Shown: piece after piece, positions 26,327 to 32,151 of the stretch | Layout: every line of letters starts with the position of its first letter | How positions within the stretch are numbered: the first letter of the stretch is position 1 | From: Candidatus Brennerbacteria bacterium RIFOXYC1_FULL_41_11 | Lineage (GTDB): Bacteria; Patescibacteriota; Minisyncoccia; UBA6257; Brennerbacteraceae | DNA length: 36,332 nucleotides | Direction: 5' to 3' | NCBI GenBank assembly: GCA_001817215.1 | Contig: MHHX01000007.1 | Coordinates: 24,244 to 60,575 of the forward strand | The notes under the pieces: model-generated | Databases searched by the model: none | Told to the model about the DNA's origin: nothing | The model's input: the letters and a program-made list of their open reading frames with translations, nothing else | Translations under genes and position numbers: made by a program

Positions 26327-26354
26327 ATTTTAGTTTGTTTCGATAATTTGTCAA
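26327..26354 (-). promoter_or_regulatory. Promoter of thrS leader, predicted to give a leaderless transcript
   Basis: Minus strand: TTGACA (26354-26349), 16 nt, TAAAAT (26332-26327), six nt, then ATG at 26320. Confidence 0.75.
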
Positions 26355-26390
26355 CTAAGATTTATTTAGTTGAACCACGTTTGACGTGGT
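26351..26390. repeat. Two adjacent perfect inverted repeats upstream of the thrS leader promoter
   Basis: TCAACTAA-gatttat-TTAGTTGA (26351-26373) and ACCACGT-ttg-ACGTGGT (26374-26390). Confidence 0.75.
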
Positions 26391-26452
26391 CAATCAATCT
26401 TTATTTTATTTTGTTTTTAAGGTAAATTGTAGTTATTCTTAATTTTATTACC

Positions 26453-26524
26453 CCCCCCGTAGCTTAGCGGTAAAGCAATTGCCTCTTAAGCAAGTGACCG
26501 AAGGTTCGAATCCTTCCGGGGGGA
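26453..26524 (+). tRNA. tRNA-Lys (CTT)
   Basis: Acceptor CCCCCCG/CGGGGGG, D arm GCTT..AAGC, anticodon loop CTCTTAA, T arm GAAGGTTCGAATCCTTC; CCA not encoded. Confidence 0.92.
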
Positions 26525-26657
26525 CACTTCGGCAAGCTTAGTGTAAACAAAAAATAAACCGCTTTGTTTTTTCTGAAATCGTTGTATTATTTTGTTATCG
26601 GGTTTAAGTTTCTCACGAAAGGAGGTGAGTGTAAAAAACAGCTTCAGCCCAAATTTA

Positions 26658-26882
26658 ATGCCGGGAAGTCGAGTCAGGATCGTGGAGATCTCCGGCTGCC
26701 AAGACCTTGCTGGTCTGGAACGATCGGTCAGGGGTTATGGTCTTGGCATTGGTAAAACTGGCAGCATCTGTGTTGTGGCACAGATCTGGGATGATGGTTG
26801 GGTAGCTATCATCACCCCAGAAAACTCTGGTTACCCCAACCAGAAACTGGCCCTACCCAAAAGTTGTTTGGAGGTGGTATGA
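26658..26882 (+). CDS. Small orphan protein, about 74 aa
   Basis: MPGSRVRIVEISGCQDLAGLERSVRGYGLGIGKTGSICVVAQIWDDGWVAIITPENSGYPNQKLALPKSCLEVV; near-perfect SD AAAGGAGGTGA at 26618-26628 and own terminator at 26894. Start uncertain (ORF track opens at 26592). Confidence 0.6.
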   Translation: MPGSRVRIVEISGCQDLAGLERSVRGYGLGIGKTGSICVVAQIWDDGWVAIITPENSGYPNQKLALPKSCLEVV

Positions 26883-26893
26883 AAGTAAAATAG

Positions 26894-26931
26894 AAAAGGA
26901 CTGGTAGAACATTACTGGTCCTTTTCGTTTT
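26894..26931 (+). terminator. Intrinsic terminator after small ORF
   Basis: AAAAGGACtgGTA gaacat TACtgGTCCTTTT then CGTTTTT. Confidence 0.8.
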
Positions 26932-26933
26932 TG

Positions 26934-27015
26934 TGCTGGGGGCGGGACTCGAACCCGCATGTCTTGCGACAATAGCTCCTAGGGCTATCGTGTCTACCTG
27001 TTTCACCACCCCAGC
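26934..27015 (-). tRNA. tRNA-Leu (TAG)
   Basis: Minus strand GCTGGGG..CCCCAGC acceptor, anticodon loop CCTAGGA, long variable arm TGTCGCAAGACA, T arm GCGGGTTCGAGTCCCGC. Confidence 0.93.
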
Positions 27016-27130
27016 ATGGTTTATTAAGCGCGGTTGCTTGCTGGCAGGTTTGTCAACTTATCCAGTATGCAGTTTTGCTGTTGTGCGAGTATTCGTTATG
27101 AGGGCTTGTTTAGTTCGATTTTATCACAAA

Positions 27131-27167
27131 AAAACACGACCTCGACATTACGTCGAGGTCATGTTTT
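27131..27167 (-). terminator. Intrinsic terminator of pilin gene
   Basis: GACCTCGAC attac GTCGAGGTC flanked by A/T tracts. Confidence 0.88.
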
Positions 27168-27184
27168 TTAAAAACCAATAAAGA

Positions 27185-27496
27185 TTATTGCAGAATATTG
27201 GACACAACAGCAGGAATGGCCTTAGCGAAGATTGCTATTAAAACACCGGCGGCAGCGAAGATGATCATTCTATTGGCTTCTTGAACAGTCTCTTGTTTTC
27301 CAGCGGCAGTGACATACTTAAAGCCGGCATAGATAATAAAGGCAACAGCCATGATGATCAGGAAAGTGAACACGACATTAAAAACCTGATAAATTTTGTC
27401 TTCCAGCTGCTGGACCGTTGTCACGTTAATAAACTCTGCTGATACTGGCAGTGCTAAGACCAAGGCTAACAAGCTAAAACCGAGAATTTTTTTCAT
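27185..27496 (-). CDS. VirB2/TrbC-like T4SS pilin-type protein
   Basis: 103 aa; signal peptide MKKILGFSLLALVLALPVSA, two TM helices, KYVTAAGKQETVQEANRMIIFAAAGVLIAIFA. Confidence 0.85.
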   Translation of the reverse strand: MKKILGFSLLALVLALPVSAEFINVTTVQQLEDKIYQVFNVVFTFLIIMAVAFIIYAGFKYVTAAGKQETVQEANRMIIFAAAGVLIAIFAKAIPAVVSNILQ

Positions 27497-27585
27497 TTTT
27501 TTGCGGTTTTTTTAATTAAAATTAATTGACCCTGAATATATCTTATTCTATTAAGTTAGCTTCTATGTGTCAATGGATGTTCTAG

Positions 27586-27657
27586 TGGGCGATGTAGGGA
27601 TTGAACCTACGGCCTACTCGGTGTAAACGAGCCGCTCTACCACTGAGCTAATCGCGC
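27586..27657 (-). tRNA. tRNA-Val (TAC)
   Basis: Minus strand GCGCGATTAGCTCAGTGGTAGAGC..., anticodon loop TTTACAC, T arm GTAGGTTCAATCCCTAC; C2:C71 mismatch in acceptor. Confidence 0.9.
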
Positions 27658-27796
27658 GGAGATAGTGCTTACGGGTTATTATATATTATAAAATTACTAT
27701 AAGAAACTATTCAAAGGTCGGTAATCGTCCAGGCAAGCCAGCCTACAGAACGCAGGGGAGCTTTAAATTTCGAAAATATTTGAAAGTCAAGGCAAT

Positions 27797-27813
27797 AAAG
27801 ACCATGGGTCTTT
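27797..27813 (-). terminator. Hairpin downstream of glycosyltransferase gene
   Basis: AAAGACC atg GGTCTTT. Confidence 0.5.
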
Positions 27814-27846
27814 CTAGGCCTCGAAAGAATAAAGAAAGTTCTTGAT

Positions 27847-29424
27847 TTATTGGTTATCCTTTGCTTTTTTGATTCTTTCTTTCGGCGTAACCCAAAAACC
27901 CATGTGCTTGCCAAGCATTAGGCGAGTTGATGCTTCAAGAGCGGGAATGGTCGACAGCAGAATAGTCAACGGGCCCAGGAGCCATCTTAAGGAAAAAATA
28001 ATCTTATCCTTCGCAGATATCGGTCGGTTTTCATGAGGCATTAAGACTGTTGCCAGATACATGGAACCAAGCATGCCGATCATTGATATTCTCATGAAGA
28101 GTCCGGCGATCTGGGGGAGATTATAGGATAAAACAGTGAAACTAAAATTTTTAGTGCCAAGGAGCAACGGCAACCAACCAAGACCAAAGAGAATGAGCGA
28201 ATGAGTACACCAGGAATGAAAGCCTTCAACAATATGGAGACCGTGAAGCCATTTTTTCCCCAACCGGATCTTTTTGTTTTTGATGAATCCGAACAGCAAG
28301 TAAGGAATGTTTTCTGCTCCGTAAGCCCAGCGGCGTTGCTGCTTATATTGGTTTTTCATTGTCTGCCAGAAAGTCGGAGCGATATTGGCGTCCATATGAA
28401 TAAAAAATTTTAGCGGTATCGCTTGCCAATCACCATCAAAAGTTAAAAAACATTGATAAAAAATTCTTGAATCTTCGGAAACAATATTTTCCTGCCACAA
28501 ACCGACTTCAATCAGGGGCTTGAAACCCATGGAATGAGAGGAGTAAGTGATTAATATCTCCGGCCTGGCTTGTTGAATCATCTGCCAAAAAGTGGCTGAA
28601 AAGGAAAGGATGTAGGCTAGGGCCGGAGCATGCCAAATATTATTTGTGTAAAGAGGAATTGGCTGGAAACTTGACCTGAGTGGTTTTTCACAGGTCAGAT
28701 AATTATGGGTTAAGCAGTGGAAGAATGACTTTTCTGTTCTGGTGTCGCAGTCGAAAACGGAAACAATAATATTCTCATAAGGTATATTCATTCGGTCAAT
28801 CTCTGTTTTTGCCTGTTTGGCGGCGTAAGCTTGATTTGCTCCCTTGCCCTTGAGCTCGCCCAGGGTATTGTCTGGATGGAAGGTGGTGAGGAAGTTGGTA
28901 AATATTTTTCCGAATTCCCGCTCGGCTTTCTTTGCGTTTTCTTTACCGAGATTACCGCCTCTTTCTTCAAAAGCCAAAACAACGATCATTCTTTCGGTTG
29001 GATAGCCGGATTCAGCAATGGATTTTAATGAGTCCCTAAGAATATCGTACGGTTCAATGACTGTTGGCAAAATTATCAAATGCCAAATATCTTTCCATGA
29101 ACTTAGCTCCGGCAGTGTTTTTCTCGGGAAAGATAATTTATTCAATTCTTCTTCCCAGCTTGTCTTTCGGTTTTCTCTGGCTTGTTTGTAGCTTGAAACG
29201 AGATGAATCAAGAAATAAATCGTCCGCAAAAACCAAAAGAGTATAAAAACGATTAAGACAAGCGAGGTTTGATTGGGGAAAAATCTAGAGCCGAGGATTA
29301 AGGCAATAAAAGTTAACCAGGCCAATAGGCCCGGTAGCATTTCAAAAAACCGGAAAAGTACCCGTTCTTTTTTGTCTTTTAAATCACTCGGTCTGGCCAA
29401 GCGAAGGTAATAATCTTGTTTCAC
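27847..29424 (-). CDS. Membrane GT2-family glycosyltransferase (cellulose synthase-like)
   Basis: 525 aa; VSVFDCDTRTEKSFF (DxD), SEDSRIFYQCFLTFDG, QYKQQRRWAYG (QxxRW), TM helices at both ends. Confidence 0.88.
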   Translation of the reverse strand: MKQDYYLRLARPSDLKDKKERVLFRFFEMLPGLLAWLTFIALILGSRFFPNQTSLVLIVFILFWFLRTIYFLIHLVSSYKQARENRKTSWEEELNKLSFPRKTLPELSSWKDIWHLIILPTVIEPYDILRDSLKSIAESGYPTERMIVVLAFEERGGNLGKENAKKAEREFGKIFTNFLTTFHPDNTLGELKGKGANQAYAAKQAKTEIDRMNIPYENIIVSVFDCDTRTEKSFFHCLTHNYLTCEKPLRSSFQPIPLYTNNIWHAPALAYILSFSATFWQMIQQARPEILITYSSHSMGFKPLIEVGLWQENIVSEDSRIFYQCFLTFDGDWQAIPLKFFIHMDANIAPTFWQTMKNQYKQQRRWAYGAENIPYLLFGFIKNKKIRLGKKWLHGLHIVEGFHSWCTHSLILFGLGWLPLLLGTKNFSFTVLSYNLPQIAGLFMRISMIGMLGSMYLATVLMPHENRPISAKDKIIFSLRWLLGPLTILLSTIPALEASTRLMLGKHMGFWVTPKERIKKAKDNQ

Positions 29425-29470
29425 CGTGTTTCCTAAATCAATTTTAACTCATTCGCTGAATACGGTAAAC

Positions 29471-29501
29471 AAAAGGGGCGCTCAATCAGAGCGCCTCTTT
29501 T
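29471..29501. terminator. Bidirectional-type terminator hairpin
   Basis: AAAAGGGGCGCTC aatca GAGCGCCTCTTTT. Confidence 0.8.
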
Positions 29502-29838
29502 CAATGCGACATTCTATCCCGTTGAAATCAACGGGAACAGTGATTGCTTCCACTAGGTTATTGCCGTTAACGACGATAACCAACGATTCTGATGTGTTTG
29601 GGTCATTGATGATGATAAGCACGTCAGTTTCTTGATTATCGCCCGGGTTCAGCTTGCAGAGCAGTTCGCCGACGGCATACAACCGTTCGCCTGAACGGAT
29701 GTCTGCAAGCGTCAGAGAATCTTTTTGCTGTCCAGCTGATGTTGCAATGCTGATCGCAAGAAAGAAAAGAAAGAGTATCAGTGCTATTTTTTCAGCGATT
29801 TCTGCGACAGTGATGCTGTTGCCGTAAGGGTGTGTCAT
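29482..29838 (-). CDS. Small membrane/exported protein of unknown function
   Basis: 118 aa; TM segment IALILFLFFLAISIATSAG; SD AGGAGCTCTAATG. Confidence 0.7.
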   Translation of the reverse strand: MTHPYGNSITVAEIAEKIALILFLFFLAISIATSAGQQKDSLTLADIRSGERLYAVGELLCKLNPGDNQETDVLIIINDPNTSESLVIVVNGNNLVEAITVPVDFNGIECRIEKRRSD

Positions 29839-29887
29839 TAGAGCTCCTTTTTGCGGACAAGAATTTTTTATATTAAATCATAATTAA

Positions 29888-29916
29888 TTGACTTTTACAA
29901 GATGGAAAGATATAAT
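29888..29916 (+). promoter_or_regulatory. Sigma70-type promoter of 50-aa ORF
   Basis: TTGACT - 17 nt - TATAAT. Confidence 0.8.
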
Positions 29917-29935
29917 CTAGTTACAGGAGGCTCTT

Positions 29936-30088
29936 ATGAACGTTCTCAAAAACTGGTTGCGCCGGTTCCGCGAAAGCTGGAAAGAATTTCTATGGTTGAT
30001 GGCTGATCCGGATTTCTTGAATGCCATGACCAGTGCAGACTGGCTTCTCGGAGCACAGAGCGAGACCAAAGACGAACCGTCCGAATAG
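29936..30088 (+). CDS. 50-aa orphan protein
   Basis: MNVLKNWLRRFRESWKEFLWLMADPDFLNAMTSADWLLGAQSETKDEPSE*; SD AGGAGG five nt upstream, own promoter and terminator. Missing from the ORF track. Confidence 0.75.
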   Translation: MNVLKNWLRRFRESWKEFLWLMADPDFLNAMTSADWLLGAQSETKDEPSE

Positions 30089-30100
30089 GACGGTTTTCGT
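30075..30100 (+). terminator. Intrinsic terminator overlapping end of 50-aa ORF
   Basis: AACCGTCC gaata GGACGGTT TTCGT. Confidence 0.75.
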
Positions 30101-30166
30101 ATTCCAAAACAAAGTTATTTGAATTGAGCGAGTTATCCTGAACTTGGTCGAAGGGAGTCGAAATGT

Positions 30167-30239
30167 AGTCCCAACGGGATTCGAACCCGTGTTTATGCCG
30201 TGAAAGGGCATTGTCCTAGACCAGGCTAGACGATGGGAC
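30167..30239 (-). tRNA. tRNA-Glu (TTC)
   Basis: Minus strand GTCCCATCGTCTAGCCTGGTCTAGGACAATGCCCTTTCACGGCATAAACACGGGTTCGAATCCCGTTGGGAC; anticodon loop CTTTCAC. Confidence 0.92.
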
Positions 30240-30351
30240 CGTCTCAGCTTTAGCAGTTTTATTTTATAGAAAAACATATAAAAACGCAATTTTTATATGA
30301 CACCAGAAGGGATTCAGTGTATAATGTCAGTAATTTTTAAACAGATTGTTT

Positions 30352-30567
30352 ATGGATCAGATAATACTTCAATGTCGTAAGTGCGATAAAAAAATGCACC
30401 TCATAGTTGAATCTATGCCTGGTAAGTTAGACGAACTGTACAAGAAGTTCGGAGATAATTGGTTGACGCTTTTGAAAGCTCAGGATGGTGAACTCACCAG
30501 GGATTTTTTAGACGAAGTTGAGCATCACCAGAAGATTTGTGACGGGATTGTCGTGTTGCGAAAATAA
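30352..30567 (+). CDS. Small protein with Zn-ribbon-like Cys/His spacing
   Basis: MDQIILQCRKCDKKMHLIV...VEHHQKICDGIVVLRK; promoter ATGACA-17-TATAAT (30297-30325). Confidence 0.65.
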   Translation: MDQIILQCRKCDKKMHLIVESMPGKLDELYKKFGDNWLTLLKAQDGELTRDFLDEVEHHQKICDGIVVLRK

Positions 30568-30603
30568 ACATATTATTTGCATACTAGGAATATATAACTA
30601 TCT

Positions 30604-30870
30604 ATGCCAAAGTTGTTTAGAAGGCAGGAAAGGAGTCAAATGAGTGTGGCCTCATCAGTCGAGCGTAGGGATCCCCACTTTCAATTTGAAAAGAAAATAG
30701 AAGCTCTTAAGAGACTCTATGATAGCCAGAATCCTAAAGTAAATACAGGACAGATCGTACGGGAACTAGAGAAGTTGGCGGTTCAGCTAGACAACGGAGA
30801 CACTGGTGAATTTCACGATCAGCTTGCAACATTGCTAGGTCGTTTATACCCGGATGATAAAGCTAGATGA
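30604..30870 (+). CDS. Hypothetical small protein
   Basis: 88 aa ORF, hydrophilic and helical; start possibly downstream (ATG 30640 preceded by AAAGGAG). Confidence 0.55.
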   Translation: MPKLFRRQERSQMSVASSVERRDPHFQFEKKIEALKRLYDSQNPKVNTGQIVRELEKLAVQLDNGDTGEFHDQLATLLGRLYPDDKAR

Positions 30871-30987
30871 TACGAACGGTTTGGGTTTGTGTCGCGTCCA
30901 AGATTTAAGTGCAGCTATTCTGGCGATGTGGAAATCATTTGCCGAGAACTAATTTAATTCTTATTAAACAATACCGTTCGGATTCAT

Positions 30988-32121
30988 ATGTTAATTCTTG
31001 GAATTGAAACTTCTTGTGACGAAACGTCTGTAGCTTTCTTGGAGGTTAAAAATAACAACTTCAAGGTTTTAAGCCAGGTTGTTTCTTCGCAAGTAAAGCT
31101 TCATGCAAAATTCGGCGGTGTGGTACCGGTTCTGGCCGCGAGAAAACATTCAGAAAATATTGATAGAGTTTTCCGTCTGGCTTTAAAACAATCCGGAATC
31201 AAGAAAAAGCCCGACTTAATCGCTGTAACCAAGGGACCAGGATTGGCGCCGGCGCTTTTGGTTGGAGTTAATTTTGCCAAGTTTTTAGCTTGGTCAATCG
31301 ACCGGCCCTTGATTGGTGTCAATCATTTGGAAGGACACATTTTTTCCAACTGGCTTAAGCCATTCGGGAAAAGCTCAGATGTCAATCCGTCAGCTGATGG
31401 ACAAATGTCAAAGAAAATCAGATTTCCAGCCGTGGTTTTGATTGTCTCTGGCGGGCATACTGAACTGGTGTTGATGAAGGGTTTTGGGAGGTACCAGCTT
31501 TTGGGCCAGACTCTTGACGACGCTGTCGGTGAATGTTTTGACAAAGTTGCCAGGCTTTTGGGGCTTGGTTATCCCGGTGGCCCGATTATTGATAAGCTGG
31601 CTAAGGATGGTGATTCAAGAGCTTTTAAATTTCCTTCGCCGTTAATCAATTCAAAAGATTTTAATTTTAGTTTTTCCGGTTTAAAGACTTCTTTGTTGTA
31701 TTTTTTACAAAACAACCAAATAGATTTTTCAAAATCAAAGTTATCAAAAAATCAGGAACAGTTACGAAAAGATATTTGTGCGTCTTTTGAGGAAGCTGCC
31801 ATAAAGGTTCTGGTTAAAAAGACTTTAAGGGCTAAGGATGAGTTTTGTGCGGAATCGATTTTGATTGGTGGCGGTGTCGCGGCAAATTCGTTCTTGCAAA
31901 AGAAATTTTCAGACCAGGCCGAGGTGATTTTCCCTAGACGCGAGTATATTACTGATAATGCGGCCATGATCGCTTGCGCCGGATATTTTTCCGTCAGGGA
32001 GTATGTGCCCGCCGATAGACAAAGACCTGCGCTCGGAAGGAACTGTCAATTGAAAAAACCGGACAAAGATTCTTGGAAAGATGTTTTTGCCGAACCAAAC
32101 TTGCCGTTGGCAAGCCGTTAA
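30988..32121 (+). CDS. tsaD: tRNA N6-adenosine threonylcarbamoyltransferase
   Basis: 377 aa; ILGIETSCDETSVAF, GGVVPVLAARKHSENI, GVNHLEGH, VSGGHTELV, LDDAVGECFDKVARLLGLGYPGGP, IGGGVAAN. Confidence 0.97.
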   Translation: MLILGIETSCDETSVAFLEVKNNNFKVLSQVVSSQVKLHAKFGGVVPVLAARKHSENIDRVFRLALKQSGIKKKPDLIAVTKGPGLAPALLVGVNFAKFLAWSIDRPLIGVNHLEGHIFSNWLKPFGKSSDVNPSADGQMSKKIRFPAVVLIVSGGHTELVLMKGFGRYQLLGQTLDDAVGECFDKVARLLGLGYPGGPIIDKLAKDGDSRAFKFPSPLINSKDFNFSFSGLKTSLLYFLQNNQIDFSKSKLSKNQEQLRKDICASFEEAAIKVLVKKTLRAKDEFCAESILIGGGVAANSFLQKKFSDQAEVIFPRREYITDNAAMIACAGYFSVREYVPADRQRPALGRNCQLKKPDKDSWKDVFAEPNLPLASR

Positions 32122-32151
32122 GATAAAATAGAACATACAAAAAATTATTTT

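Noticed and set aside
26155-26330. T-box riboswitch upstream of thrS
   Set aside because: No T-box consensus (AGGGUGGNACCGCG) or specifier stem; the leader-peptide attenuator explains the structure.
26812-27009. 65-aa minus-strand ORF
   Set aside because: Overlaps tRNA-Leu; the peptide is translated tRNA sequence.
29990-30289. 99-aa minus-strand ORF
   Set aside because: Runs through tRNA-Glu and the 50-aa gene on the other strand.
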